Below are positions 11,860 to 25,180 of a stretch of 64,000 nt of DNA, piece by piece. The notes beneath the pieces are model-generated. The model had not been told where the DNA came from. It searched no databases and worked only from the letters and a program-made list of their open reading frames with translations. This stretch comes from Prosapia bicincta (taxonomy: Eukaryota; Arthropoda; Insecta; Hemiptera; Cercopidae): the NCBI GenBank assembly GCA_036971475.1, contig JBAIZL010000002.1:349331082-349395081 (forward strand), written 5' to 3'. The position numbers were made by a program, and so were the translations under genes. How positions within the stretch are numbered: position 1 is the stretch's first letter; every line of letters begins with the position of its first letter.

Positions 11860-12737
11860 AGTGTAATTAGTGAATTCAAGATGATTACAAGATGAATTTA
11901 ATATATGTTAAAGTATTAAACATATTATTATGTTTGAGTGGTAGAGTACTGAAAAAATCTTCAAACTAAAAGAAGTTTTTACTTTCAGAATCTGTAATCA
12001 ATAATTATTTTAAAAAATTATTTTTGTTTACAATTCATAAGAATAATGGTAAAAGTTTTTTAAAAAATTATGAAAAGTTCCTTTCAAGAATGACCTTTAA
12101 GCTTGGATTATTATGGTGCGCAGGAAATACAGCATTAGTATTTATTCATAATTTTTAGAATTTCCTATAAAGTTTTGTTTTTTAAAATAAATACTAAAAA
12201 TGTACTTAATCATTGAATTATTCACTATATTTTTAATTACACACTTACACAAATTAAAAACTTTAAAATTAAATAATTATACAAGAGAAAAGTATCTATT
12301 ATAGTCAAAATAATTAATGCACAGTTTCTTATTGATAAAATTGCTCTTCTGGTAAAAAAAAAAAAAAATAATCTAATACTTAGCATCATCAGCATGTAGC
12401 ATCAAGTGTTGTAGCAAAAATTAAAATATACTTATTGAAGAACAAATACAAATAAAATCAAAACATAACACTATTCTTTAGCATATTCGATGATATTTTC
12501 AAAATAAAACACTAAAATAAATAGAAAGTATTAGCAGTTGTATAATAAAACTGACATCATAAGTATTGGCTGATCCTTTGGACATAATACAATTTATGAA
12601 CATTCAGAATGTAGTTGTGGAACTGTATGTTACTTGTAAGTTTCAGAATCCTGATACTGCAAATCTGTGAAAAGCTTCACATATTTAGCTTAGTGAAAAT
12701 GTATTAGGAAAAAAATCTATATATTCTTGTTTATGAA

Positions 12738-12794
<57 letters not shown>

Positions 12795-13632
12795 TGTGCA
12801 TCATTCACAAAATTTTTATCTTGTCAATAATTTCTGAAAACACATTTATAGAAATAAAATCTTTACTACTATTGTATTCATTTGTCCGTGACTCAAAGAA
12901 CTGATTCAGTGAGAAACGCGTTTGCTGAAAATTACTAGTATATAGTGGTTAATTTGCTAAGTGATGACAAAAGTAGTAATTTAAAAAAACCTCAAAATGT
13001 ACAACACAAAAACTGCTAATTGTGAAATCATTACAGATAAGTGGACTTACGGGTACGCTAGTTCCAAAAAGTTGGTAAAATATTGTTTTTCACTATTAGT
13101 AATAGCCAATTGAATGCACTGCTCACTAAGACAAGCAGCAGAATCACATACATCACCTTTCAATCTTAAAATTTTTTTTTCCGTGCATCTGTGTCGCCTA
13201 GATAATACAAAAATCTTCCCTCTAATAAATATAAACCTGCGAATGTTAGGATTCAGTAATTAAGTGAAAAATATCTTGACAACTAATAACGTTCATAGTA
13301 TTCGAATTGAGACTTACATGTACTGTCTTAAACATGTAATTTTTTTTAATTTAAAAGTTATTTTAACTGTAAAACATTTCTTATTCAACAAGAAGAAAAA
13401 GATGTGTATTTGTTTAGTTTCTAATATCAACGACATTCATAAACATTAAAAATCTGTCTAGTATAAAAATAATTAATCACTAGAACAGAGTTTGAAACAA
13501 AAAAAAAACAATTACAATATAAAATGTTATTATACAATACATATTTATATGTTTTAATCAATTTTATAAAATAATACCATTAATTACTTTTACATTAGTT
13601 AATGACTATCCGAACTTTAAATTTTGTAAATT
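11860..13632. other. No gene; Penelope scrap and (AT)n run
   Basis: AT-rich. A scrap of the Penelope-like 3' coding end lies at 12418-12500 (similar to 2730-2790). A (TA)n tract spans 12743-12791. A 61-codon open frame at 13264 looks like chance. Confidence 0.5.
12743..12791. repeat. (TA)n microsatellite
   Basis: Alternating TA for nearly 50 bp without interruption. Confidence 0.95.
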
Positions 13633-13740
13633 TGTAAGAACTTACTGAAACAGAACGTTTTTGTTCCCTTCTCTTCTTCAGACAATGTTGAAGATCACCA
13701 CAAAACAATTGAAACGTTCTGTCTCAGTATGTTTTTACAA
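13633..13740. repeat. Inverted repeat with AAACGTTCTG arms
   Basis: The arm ACTGAAACAGAACGTTT (about 13643-13660) and its inverted copy near 13711-13727 flank about 50 bp, with further complementarity outside (GTAAGAAC against GTTTTTAC). It resembles the foldback terminal repeats of Penelope-like elements elsewhere in the window. Confidence 0.5.
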
Positions 13741-15289
13741 ATTGACAAAATTTAAATTTCGGAACTCATAAAATAATGTAGAAGTGATTAATTATGTTTC
13801 ACGGAAAGTAGTGGACTACAAAATTCAAGGGAAAAAATATAATTTAAATATTTGTTTATTTAAGTGGAAACTACTTTTAAGAAATATGTACCTAATTAAT
13901 GTAATTTATGTAATTGTTATATACTTTATTATTTTTTGAATCAGAAATAATTTCTTTACGGACAATGACTGAAAACAAGTAAAAATTTGTAAATAATTCG
14001 GGAGTATTAAACTTTAAAGGTAAAGGTTGATTCAAGATAATGTATTATTCATATAAATACTGAGCAGTACAATAATTTGGTAACTGAAGTGATTTCTAAA
14101 AATTGCCACTAAAAGAATTCCAAAAGTCCATTCAAACGGAACAATGGAAATGACCAATTTGGCAACCACAGTCTCACACCTACTTTTCTGTTGTGCTTGT
14201 AATGAGTCAAATTTTAATCTTAATGTATTACTTATGAGTGATCTTGGAAGCAAATAAACAGTACAGAAACGTACTTTAAAAAAGACTACCAGAAGTCAAT
14301 TAAAATATCAACTTACAAATCCATGTCTTAATAACCATAAGAACAAACTTTTCTGTGATTGGTAATGTGATAAGAAAACAATTATCAGGGCTAAATCTCT
14401 TTTAAATGCTCACAAAGATAAATCATAACTTATACTGTCTGTTTTTAATATGTCATCCCATTGTTGCTAGACATATCAATGATAATCTAATAATTAGGAG
14501 ATAATTAGGATATTCTAACAATTAGCATTTGAGTTTTATACTAATAATGCTCTTACTGCTGATACTTATTTCTTCAACTGTGTATATTTACAAGAGTGTG
14601 GCTCGTTAAATTTTCAGTAAAAATAAAGGTTTTAAGCTATTTTCCTCGAAAAATCTAAAGGTATAAATAAAACAATTAAAATGTGAGGTTAATTAAAGCT
14701 TAGCTAGTGATAACAATTCATAACAGTAAATATTGAAAGAGTTCACTCAAAATCTCACTAGACAATAGTTTATTAATAGGTACAGATTAGAAGTGAGATT
14801 TTGATTAAACTCTTTTATTATTTACCATTATTTAAAATGTATTAGAGTAGATTTTTGAGAACTCAACATAATGTGGACTTAAAGGGTGTTGAGTTTCAAG
14901 AATGTCTATGCTGGAACTCAAGTTAAAAATGAAAGAAATCATAAACTTGTTTGCTAAAGTGTGTAATATTTACAAGTTAAATTATTTACAACAATATACT
15001 AAGGCTATATTTTGTATTTCTCGTGTTTTAATGCTTTTATAGAATAGGCTAAGTGTTAGATAAAAGCTTATAAAGTTTTGTCTTTTTTAACAAATATTGG
15101 AATAATCGTAATCATTGATGACTATCAATAAAACAAAATAAACAAATACTAATACCAATTAAACAAGATCTAGTAATAGGCTGTAATAAATAAGTAACAT
15201 GCACTAACATAGAATCTTACTAGATAAAAGTTGTGTGCAAAATGTTTTTGTGAGGGGAAAATGTCTAATGCGGTGCACTGGGTGGTCAC
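13741..15289. other. No gene; one inverted repeat
   Basis: AT-rich. An inverted repeat of about 100 bp lies at 14726-14826, with arms of about 36 bp containing AGTGAGATTTTG and its complement. It could be a small foldback element. No coding region is recognised. Confidence 0.5.
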
Positions 15290-15690
15290 CCAATCTTCTT
15301 ACAACCAAGATGTCTGCTACTGATGCACCATATTATTCGAAGTACCATAACGCTTCTTCTACAGCCTGAAGTTTAACTTTGTGACACATTTTTTCATTAG
15401 CGACATTGTTGTCATTGTCATCTTCATCATCTGAGGTATCTTCATTTCAATCTTTTTCAGTCATGGCCAAAACTATTGTCTCCTAAAGGCTCACTGCTTC
15501 CATCCTCTTTCATCCAATTCTCCACATCCTCCTCGGTTGCTTCGTCAGTGTCTGGGACTTTTCTCAACAAAGACACTAAGACTAAGTCGTCTTCAGAATC
15601 TTTTTTTTTCAAATCATTTCTCGTGTGTTTGAGCAGCTTTCTCCATAAGCGGACAAGAGTTAATCCTGGAAGCCCATTCTGGAGACCCTG
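15290..15690 (-). pseudogene. Tigger/jerky-type transposase C-terminal remnant
   Basis: Read on the minus strand, the segment gives TLVRLWRKLL, then DVENWMKEDGSSEP, then AVEEALWYFE and SVADILVVRRL, with stops and at least one frame change. This is the layout of the C-terminal tail of pogo/Tigger DDE transposases (helical repeats after the catalytic domain). The catalytic domain is not found upstream. It is a relic of a different copy from the one at 20 kb. Confidence 0.5.
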
Positions 15691-17227
15691 AAATTTATTT
15701 ATTCTGAAACGTCATGAGTTGCACGGAATGTCGGGTTTTCAGGACTCTACTGCAGTTGAAATAGTCAATTATATCATTTTAAATAGTTTTGAAATATGTT
15801 CTTGCAATTGACAAAGCATGTTAAATTATTCCTGAAATATTAAGTCTAAGAATAACTTGTGTTCAAAATTTAACTCTCACCAACATACTATAAAACAGAT
15901 TGGGATAAATACTATATATGCATATAAAGTGGGAGTTGCATGAGTACTGAGCTTCGCGCGTATATCCAACTACCCACTTCACAAAAGGTCTTTGGACAAG
16001 ACACACGGGATAGTAGTTTCGGACATAATTTAGAAAATTTGCAAGCATTCATTAATCAATCTTTAATATGTCAAGGCCGGCACCAGTTTATTAATGCAAC
16101 GTACAGAAGAAGCCAGAACCTTTTTTTTCATGAGTTCCATATAGTAAAAGTTCGTACGTTTCTTTTTGTTTAAGTGCGCCTATTGCGAAAGTGATGTGCA
16201 GTGATAAATAAAATGTTACAGTGTAATCCAAGTGGTGTGCACAACCAGGTACGTTTTTGAGTATAATGAAGAAAATGTATTATAGATTTAACTAACTTAA
16301 ATTTTGACAGATATATAATGAACACATTAATGGTAGAAATCGTCTTTGAATATTCATTCCTAAAAAAAATTTAAACACTTAACTTACTACCTTCTCGATA
16401 CATTCGTTTGAACACTTAATATGTAATTGCTATATATAAAGAATGGTTGGCAGTAATTTGATATAAATCACTTGATACATTGGTTATCATTTGTGTTTAA
16501 TAACTACATTGTTTATTATTGTCTTTTAAACAATCAATGATTATTTCGTTCGTAACCTAGTTCTATCTTCGAGATTTGGAAGGACGTCACAGACAGTTTC
16601 TGCCTGAGTTGTGACGTAGTACTAGAATTGCCCTGGTAAGTAAATATAAAAAAATTTGTAATAAGCAAAATAACATATTTAAATAAAGAAAAATACCAAG
16701 TTAAAAGGGCGAATCGTTACAACACCAAACTACTGTAACAACAATACATAAGAAAACTCTATAAGTTGGTTCATTTTATTATTGGAGTAAAGTTCAACCA
16801 ACCCTAGAGAAGTTTTAAGAGGAAAATGTAGTACATGATGTTTTTGAATAAATATTCAATTGTTTAATTAAAAATGAATGTCTTTGAGACGGGGTTGAAC
16901 AATGAAATGTAAAGGTTACATAACACTGATGCAAATATTAAATGACTGACTACAATTAGTAAACAACTTGACTGGAAGGCTCAGGAAATCTTATGTCCTT
17001 TGCTATTTTAGATGGAATAAGAGAAGGACTTGAAAACTGATATGCCTTACATGTTTACCTATTTAACAGCTACATAATAATGTGATTTTACCTTGTATAG
17101 ATATAAAAGATTAAAGTAAAGTAGTATTTGTCTTACTTTACCATTCTCTAGGTACTGTCATGAATTTAAATAAAGATGTCATAAAAAACGTAAAAATGTA
17201 AAGAAAATATTTTTTCTTCCAAAATAC

Positions 17228-17270
<43 letters not shown>

Positions 17271-17325
17271 CAATTGTTTAAATGGTTAATAATATTCACC
17301 GAACATAATGGAATATAAAATTCAA
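15691..17325. other. No gene; (CT)n run
   Basis: AT-rich with a pure (CT)n tract at 17231-17266. An open frame of 77 codons at 15940 looks like chance. Nothing else is recognised. Confidence 0.5.
17231..17266. repeat. (CT)n microsatellite
   Basis: An uninterrupted CT run of about 36 bp. Confidence 0.95.
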
Positions 17326-17700
17326 GTAGTCAATAAATATTTATTTTAATTACAATAACGTTTCAGCAACTTTTTTATTGCCCTTATCAAACCTTAAACT
17401 GTTATGTTATGAAAAGAAATCCTTACTTTTAACAATCAAATGTAGAATGTGATGAGGTAAAATATCATAATCCCTACACGCCACTAAAGCTTCCATTGAG
17501 CTATAACATATTTAATAATATAGATCAACAGACTTTCTTAGTGAAATATAGGAGATATAACCTTCTTGCATTTCACATTTGATTGTTAAACGTAAAAATT
17601 TCATGTTTATTGCAAAAAAGTTTCAGGCTTGGCAAGGGCAACAAAAACAATTTGCCGAAATGTTGCTGTAATTATAATAAATATTTATTTACTGGTTTAT
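17326..17700. repeat. Inverted repeat, about 375 bp
   Basis: The left end (AATAAATATTTATTTTAATTAC, then CGTTTCAGCAAC) is mirrored at 17625-17695. Inner arms containing AACAATCAAATG (about 17430) and CATTTGATTGTT (about 17575) are also complementary. It is a non-coding foldback unit and could be Penelope-like terminal repeats joined head to head. Confidence 0.55.
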
Positions 17701-19527
17701 CAACCCTATTTTCCTTCATAAAAACTTCATTTCCTGAATAAACATGGGAAACAATCAGTTGTTTGTTAGTCAGTTGTGTTGTTCATGAGTTATTTCTAAT
17801 ATATCAATTTCTTGTTATTACATACATATTTTTATTCTTAAATAAAAAATTGCCAATCAGTAGTAAACACTTATGCTTCACCTCATGGAGAATATGGTGA
17901 AAGAAGTAAAAGTGGTAAAACAGTGTCAAGTAATGCAATAAAGACCTATTATAAAGACATTTTCTTGCCAACGCAGAATATAATGTAAGTACTAGAAATT
18001 CTGACATTGATACTGTTGAAAACATAAGTTTTGATCAGAGAGAAGATGAAGTGGAAAGAATACAGGGGCTATCAAAATAACTGCAAGATATGCCTTGAAA
18101 ATTTGTCACATTCTTACCAGAATCACCAAATTATATTCCGAAACTAAATGAGATATTTAAAAGATAAGGTTGTAGATTCCATAGAAGTCTATGTAATGGA
18201 AGTCTACAGAAATAAGGGTTTACATTATAATATACAACAAAATTGAAGTAGTATTGTCTTCTCTAAAAGGTGATGAAGCTACAGCTGCAAAATTTGCTTA
18301 TAAATGATCGAAACTCTTTTTGAATATAATTTAAAACGATACTTGATTATACTATTACATAAATACAAAACTCAACAACCCATCACCTTGAAAATTATAG
18401 AACATCAGAGTCATTTTTAGTATAATAAATTATTTATACGTTTCTGTATTTAAAATTTATCTATTTCATTGAAGTTTTCTTGAAATTTATAAATATGAAC
18501 AAAACTCTCTTCAGTGTAAAATACTCTTCCCTTTTAATCCTAAAAAGAAAAAAAGCAAGAATATAAATTAATTTCATTAAAAAAGGAAACCAAAATATTA
18601 AAGTAGCAAAATAGAGAGTTTTTCAACACTACTACTACTACTACTACATAGCGCTACAGCTCGGGGTGGGCCTTGGCTTCCTTAACAATGTCCCGCCATG
18701 TACTTCTATCGTTAGCCTTCTGTTTCTATGCTGTAATGCAGTTTTTCAACACTGTTGAAAAGCACAAGTTATAGGTAAAAAGTTTTTTTATTATTTAAGT
18801 TTTGTATATGGAACTTATTAATAATGTATATATTTCTAATATTTTCTACACTAATATTTTACCTTTGTTGGAATCATTATGATAACAAGAAATTAATAAG
18901 AGCTGCTGTAATAGAGGTGAAGATCTTTCATGTCTTTCAACAAAATTGTTTCCACCATCATAGATTACAGTTACTATGGACACATTGTTGGTTATTGTTC
19001 CAAGAACTGCACTTAGCACTGCACTTAGAACTGCACAGATCTGTATAAAAATAATAAATTACCTTTCTTTAGTAAATAATTATTAATTTTATTTTTAAGA
19101 TACAGATGTTAATGTATATATTATGAATATTTTTTCTGCAATGTACTACCTACATTATATGTGTTCTTGGGATATCTATTGCTTTGCAAAGTAAGAAACT
19201 AAACTCTTAAACTAGTTTTATTATGCTCACTTATCACTTATTTTTTTACAAAGCTATTTTTTAACTTTAAGAGCAATTATTGAAAGAAGGAACAAAAAAG
19301 CTTACTGTGAAAATTGTTGAATCAAATTCCGTCTATCAAAAAATTAACTAATAGTTAAATGTTTGGTGAACGTTTGTTGCCATTTTATTTACTTGTCTAT
19401 CATTTACAAATCAATTTTCTGAATCTTTGTTATGATTGCTTTCATGTAATGTAAATGCAGTAATATAAGTTCCATCATTTAATAGTCCATCTTCTAATGC
19501 CCTGCTACAAATAGTGACATTTTTTTA

Positions 19528-19578
<51 letters not shown>

Positions 19579-19869
19579 CCGAACCTCAGCGAAACCTGAA
19601 ACCAAATTTTAAAAAAGTATCTAAAATTTAATGGAGTATGTTGAAAGTTTGCTATTTACGTAAAAAAGGATTGAGATGTGCAATATATTGGAATTGACAC
19701 TGTAAAAACATGATATAATACGAAGGCCTATACTGTATCACTTCATTAACATAGAATTTATTGACAGTAAAATAAAAATAAAAAAGACAAACACTAAACT
19801 ATATGTTTCACTTAAAAGAAAAAACCCACAAATACTTAACTACATTTTTCACTTTAAATCAGTAATCTA
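17701..19869. other. No intact gene; possible decayed coding stretch
   Basis: At 17990-18180 (plus) a frame with several stops keeps protein-like words (FDQREDEVERIQGL, then FVTFLPESPNYIPKLNEIF). I do not recognise the family, so it may be an old pseudogene. At 18626-18740 a short (ACT)n run is followed by a GC-richer piece that looks like the 3' end of a dispersed repeat. A (TA)n tract spans 19533-19576. Confidence 0.4.
19533..19576. repeat. (TA)n microsatellite
   Basis: Uninterrupted TA run of about 44 bp. Confidence 0.95.
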
Positions 19870-20960
19870 CATCGGGCAAAGAGATGTATACTTTCCCGAG
19901 GATGCGATCTTGAGCCATCGTCGCATTAGCATAACATCATTGGGTGTTGCAGTTTAATGTAGTTCTACGTAACGCAACACAACGTCGAGAGTAACAACAT
20001 TCATAGAAACATCCCTTTCCTAGCTATCGCTATCTGCTACACTGTAATCGTGTTAGTCCTGGACCATAGATACTATGTCATGCTCGGTATATTCTTCATT
20101 GTTATCTAGTGTTTTCACTCATCCAGGCAACTTTCTTCAGCATCTTCTCCTCCTGGTACTTTTTGAATGAGCTGAAGGAGCTCAGTTTCATCATCTCGTG
20201 TTCTGAGTGATGTTTCCACAAGTTCGAGGTTAAGCCAGGGCTTCTTCCAAGATTTCTGCAGTAAAGTGCTACTGATATTATTCCAGGATTCAGCTACCCA
20301 GTAAATTACATCCTTTATTGTAATCATCTTAAGATTTTCTGGAATAGAAAGAGAACAATCTTCTTAAATTAATGTTTGCAGAACCTTTTTTTTTGTGGCT
20401 CAGTTTTATGTTCTGCAGCACACCTTGATCCCTAGGCTGAAGCAACGATGTCATGTTGGGTGGGAGAAAAATTGCTTTTATGTGTTTACATAATAACTGC
20501 ATGTCTGAAAGATGTAAAGGAGAAATGTCTATCAAAAGTAGAGCTTTTAGTGTCAGTTCATTTTTTTCAATAAATTTTGTTACTGAAGGAACAAATTCAT
20601 TTTGAACCACTCATTGAAAATGTTATCTGTCATCCACGCTTTCCATTGATTTCTGTAATGAACAGCTAGAGCATTGAAGTTCATACTTTTAAGGGCTCGA
20701 GGCTTGGCAGATTTTCCAATCACATTTGTTCCCGTGGCGTTACTGTAAGCTAAAACTGTGAGACGTTGTTTGCTCGTTTTAAAGCCTGAAGCAGAAGATT
20801 CCTCTTTAGAAGCAAGACTCTTAGTGAGAAGGGCTTTGAAATTCAATCCAGTCTCGTCCACATGATACACTTGATGGGGGAGTAATTTTCAGGCGAAATC
20901 AAATCTGCGAATTCGTATATTTTATTTTTGCAGTCAGATTATCAGAATAGTATCCAAATA
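19870..20960 (-). pseudogene. Tigger-type DDE transposase remnant
   Basis: Minus-strand pieces give the catalytic domain in order. YHVDETGLNFKALL carries the first Asp. LLIDISPLHLSD carries the second Asp, where the family has LLDNAPAH. IFLPPNMTSLLQPRDQGVL carries the third acidic site. The C-terminal tail continues to about 19870 and ends near DVMLMRRWLKIA. The frame changes near 20870, 20590 and 20330, and stops lie in the tail. No N-terminal HTH/CENP-B part is recognised upstream. The copy cannot encode a working transposase. Confidence 0.75.
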
Positions 20961-21083
20961 GTATTTCTGCTCCTACCCCTTAATATATGAACCAGGCAAA
21001 GAAAATATATTTACAGTTGTAGCTTGCATTCCTGCCCTTGAAGGCTGGTAATCAATCCTTATGTACTTACTTCTTACTTCTTA

Positions 21084-22200
21084 TTACGAGCTTCCAAGTT
21101 TGGCCTCGATGGCTCGATGTCTCCTATACACACACTCTGCCAATGGCCAGAAACAACTTTCTTTCAAGATTCTGTCCAGGGTACATTCCCGTCCTAGATG
21201 TTTTATCAAGGGACTCCTTGTTTCTGCTGTTACAGGGCACTTCAAAAGTATGTGCTCTAATGTTTCCTCTTCTTGCTTGCACACTCCACAGATAGAGTCG
21301 TTAGTAATATGAAACCTTTTCAAATATGTATTGGTGACAATGTGTCCCATACGAGCTCGTGCCGCAAAAGATGCCACTGAACGTGATAATAACTTGAAGA
21401 TCTTTGGATCATTAGGTTGTTTTTGTAATGAATAATATTCGCACCCAGTATTGCATTCTCTCCATTTCTTTCTCCAACAGATGTGAGATTCTTTATCAAC
21501 TGCCTCTTTGCAATTAGTTAAGGAGTAACAACTTTCAGGAGATGAAAACAAGTTGCAAGACTCCTTGGCAGATCTGTCAGCTTCCTCATTCCCAGGAACA
21601 CCACAATGACTGGGGATCCATTGAAATACAATATTTTTCTGTTCTAAGTTTTTTAACAATTTAGTTATTTCAGATGTTCGAAAATGGTAGTCTGTAGTGT
21701 GCTGTACTTGAAGGGCTTGAAGGGCCGACCTGGAATCGGTGAGAATGCAGATGTTCTGTGCATCCATAGTATTGCTAAAAACCAAAGCAGCATTTAAGGC
21801 CATCAATTCAGTATTCATGCTTGAAGAGGAATCGCAGGGCACATTCTCGTTTAATTCTGGACAATGAAAAGCTGCACCTCCCCTATGGTTCTCTTTATCA
21901 ACGGAACCATCTGTGTAGATTTTTACAAAGTTGTTATATGTGGTGTTTATCAATTCCATAGCGACAGATTTTAGTAGGTGAGGTGAATCTTCTTTTGTGA
22001 GTGAACCAGGAATTTCAAGATTGGTTTTTATTGGGATTCGAAGTCAGGGTTGTTGTTCCAAAACAACTGGAATTTTTCCTGATTCCATTGTGTTTAATAA
22101 TTCGCAGGGTTTGTTATGATGGTAGAACAGTAACTGTCGGATGTTAGTTACCAATGCAATGTTAGAAAGAGTGTTAAGTGAAATTGCTTTCATCTGAAAA
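21084..22200 (-). pseudogene. LINE 3' end: intact RNase H and zinc-knuckle ORF of a 5'-truncated copy
   Basis: An uninterrupted 291-codon frame (21959 to 21084) encodes a complete RNase H: VKIYTDGSVD (D), MNTELMALNAA (E), ILTDSRSALQALQ (D) and GVPGNEEADRSAKE (D). A C-terminal knuckle follows (CGVC, HILLKC). The frame extends upstream to about 22200 but contains one TGA near 22048. There is no reverse transcriptase upstream, so the insertion is 5'-truncated. It is a different family from the LINE at 3-7 kb. The RNase H would remove template RNA during reverse transcription in an intact element. Confidence 0.8.
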
Positions 22201-22678
22201 TGTGTCTTCCACATTCTGTTTTTTATATATAATCAATCCTAATGTTCAGTCCAATAAATTCAGATAGATTCAATAGAGATGGAGACCAATAGAAATACTA
22301 TTACCCTAAAAATATAAAGAATCTTTTTTTTATATATGTCAAATTTCTTGAAGTTCATCCGTTAAGGATGGAAAAGTTTGTAGCACATGCTAGTTGGCTT
22401 ACAGGTTTAAACTGGTTTCTGTTGAATGGGAGACATACTCAGAGTATGGGAAAGAACATTCTGTTCTGACTTCTGGTTTTTGTAGTTATATTCAATTTTT
22501 ATATTGATATTTCCATTACAGTGGAATGAATTTCATCTACTTTGAATAGTGTTATCATTACCCATAGTTAATACAAATTCTTAAAAGGTAATACACAAAC
22601 TATACCAATCCCAAACAATATGTCATGTACTTTGCATTCAATTTGAACTTTAAATTGTAAATGTCCTGGTTACAATAT

Positions 22679-22721
22679 GTGTGTGTGTGTGTGTGTGTGT
22701 GCGTGCGTGTATGTGTGTGTG

Positions 22722-22767
<46 letters not shown>

Positions 22768-22793
22768 AGCGCGCGCGAGCGTGTGTGTGTGTG
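22679..22793. repeat. (GT)n microsatellite with a GC-rich middle
   Basis: About 115 bp of GT with a short GCGCGAGCGCGCGC segment inside, all alternating purine/pyrimidine. Confidence 0.95.
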
Positions 22794-23011
22794 TATGAAT
22801 AAAATATTTCAAATACAAGAATTGTTTAGATTTATATATTTTTCAAATCTTTTTGCCAATAAATGTATTAGTATAATAATCATTGTTTTTTTTACTGAAG
22901 ATGTTAATACTTTTGTTGGCGAAAAGCTTTGGAAATTATATAAATCAAAACAATTCTTGTATTTGAAATATTTGTATTAATTAATTACATTACAAAAAAT
23001 GTATCACCATA

Positions 23012-23231
<220 letters not shown>

Positions 23232-23305
23232 TCCTCCAAGTGTAAGTTAACAATTTAACAACCTTTAGTTAACAAAAAGTCTGATCGCAAGTAATATAAA
23301 TAGTG

Positions 23306-23307
<2 letters not shown>

Positions 23308-23346
<39 letters not shown>
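23308..23346. repeat. (AT)n microsatellite
   Basis: Uninterrupted alternating AT. Confidence 0.95.
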
Positions 23347-23347
<1 letters not shown>

Positions 23348-23397
23348 TTATGATTATAAAGGGAGTGGGTTATTTATGTAGAGGCTTTGCTTCGTAA

Positions 23398-23505
23398 AAG
23401 GAACGATTGTTTCAAAGCGCATCACCAAGTAAGCCCTATCTATTCACTTAGTTAAGTAATGTTTAATTATAGTTTAATCAGTGAATTCAAGATGATTACA
23501 TCAAG
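23398..23505. repeat. Second copy of the 11.7-kb foldback family
   Basis: GAACGATTGTTTCAAAGCGC and, 90 bp on, CAGTGAATTCAAGATGATTA repeat the right half of the element at 11.8 kb with moderate divergence. Confidence 0.6.
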
Positions 23506-23950
23506 CAACTTTACATTGACATTATTGTTTAATAGGATAAAATGAGAATTTTAATTGAAAATAGGATCTCAAATACTAAAAGTCTAAGAAACACTGCACT
23601 AGTAATAGTATAACTAAATATAAACATGAAAGTTTCACTATGCATATCCTATTCAGGGACAACAATATCCATGAAGGAAATTTACTACTTCTATGTAACG
23701 CTTGTTTAGAGTCACTTCTTTCCACTACTACTTTTCTTTCAAGAAAAGAATGCTATAAATGAAGATTATTCATACAACTTGAAATACTTTAAAACCTTTT
23801 TCAAACATAATAGGTTACATAATGTACCACTGGTGTTTTTTATATAAACTGCTTAAATATAGAAACATATGAATACCATCAACCTAATGTCAGAACTCAA
23901 ATTAGTTTTCTATAAATAATTTGCTACAAATGTCCAAACAAAGTACTTAC

Positions 23951-24087
23951 TGTTCTGTCCTGTCAGAGTGAGAAGTGGCACTATAAAATAATGGTTCTTC
24001 AGCTATCACATCTGGGTTTATTTCAAAAAATCTCATTAATGTTATAAAAGTTGTACTTGTTTCCATTTGCCTCTTTCCTCCGTCTTC
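23951..24087 (-). CDS. Candidate single exon of a host gene
   Basis: On the minus strand, 137 bp lie between an acceptor (TATGTAG, just above 24087) and a strong donor (ACA|GTAAGTACTTT at 23951). Only one of the three frames is open. It gives 45 codons including ITLMRFFEINPDVIAEEPL, which has a natural protein composition. I do not recognise the family. No second exon is certain; a donor with a GC-richer context occurs at 28464 on the same strand. It may be part of a host gene whose introns hold the surrounding elements, or an exon-like fragment carried by a transposon. Confidence 0.35.
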
Positions 24088-24309
24088 CTACATAAATTGA
24101 AGTAATGAATAATTCATAAGTAATGCAGTTAAATTTTACGCAATTTTAAATTTACTTGAGTTAATGTCTGAAGTTGAGGTATAAATTAAAGTGATTTTTC
24201 ATATTTCCTTTAGTATATTCAACTTTTTATTTTTAGTTAAAATGGTATAAAGTTTCTGATTTTATGAATAGCATGAATAAACTAAAAACAAAAGCTACTG
24301 ATACAATAC

Positions 24310-25180
24310 AGTTCGCCCACCAGGAGAAACGAGACGACCTATGAGAGGTGAGGGGAAGTATTCTCAGAAAATCCCATCTACCTAACACACCTTCCACTCC
24401 CAAAGCATTGTCTCTCGCACGCGCCAGTTAGTACTAGCCCAGTCACGTACATTCGCCTGAACCTTTTATTTGATATTGGGCCTGTGTCAGTTGCCTTCAC
24501 CTATGTTGTGTTGATATAGTGACTACTTGTGTTCATTTACGCAATGGATTGTAATAGTTCAGGAAAGAAGGGGAAAACCATTCACAGCAAAACAAGAAAC
24601 GTCATCGCTAGTGTTATTAGTAAGTGTGATGAAGAATCCAGAAATAATCAGTTAACCTTTGCGTTGAAGAAAGCCAGTGTTCGAGCTGCTTCTTATACAA
24701 ACAGACCATTAAGTTTTGTTTATAAAATTCGACAAGAGTGCAAGTCTAACGAGCCTTTATCTACGCCTGGAAAGAAAAGGAAACGGGCAGCGCACAGAAA
24801 CGCGGAAATCAATAATTTTAATAAATTTATGGTTAGGAACATTGTAAATGACTACTATATTCAGCATAAAAAATGTCCCTCATTGAGAATTTCATTACCA
24901 ATCGTGAAGGAAAAAATTGATTTTCCGTGGAAGGATGAAAGCCTTCGCAAAGTTCTCCATGAAGTTGGTTTCAAATGGAAAAAATGTGTTAATAAGCGCA
25001 AAATACTTATTGAGCGTCCCGATATTGTGAACCGGAGGGTAAAATATTTACAATACATTAAAAAAATTAAGAAGTGAGGGTAGGAAAATTTTTTATATGG
25101 ACGAAAATTGGGTGGACTCAAATTTAACTTTTCAAAAGTACTGGCAAAGTGAAAGTGTCAGGTGTTTTGACCTACGATAG
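24310..25180 (+). pseudogene. Tc1/IS630-like transposase, N-terminal part only
   Basis: A GC-richer leader (24310-24543) precedes an ATG at 24544. The frame runs 178 codons to a TGA at 25077. The protein is basic with helix-turn-helix-like segments (ALKKASVRAASYTNRPLSF, then SLRKVLHEVGFKWKK). After a one-base shift the next segment reads GRKIFYMDENWVDSN, which looks like the first catalytic Asp of a DDE domain. The rest of the catalytic domain is missing. The layout matches insect-type IS630/Tc1-like transposases. The terminal repeats were not resolved. Confidence 0.55.
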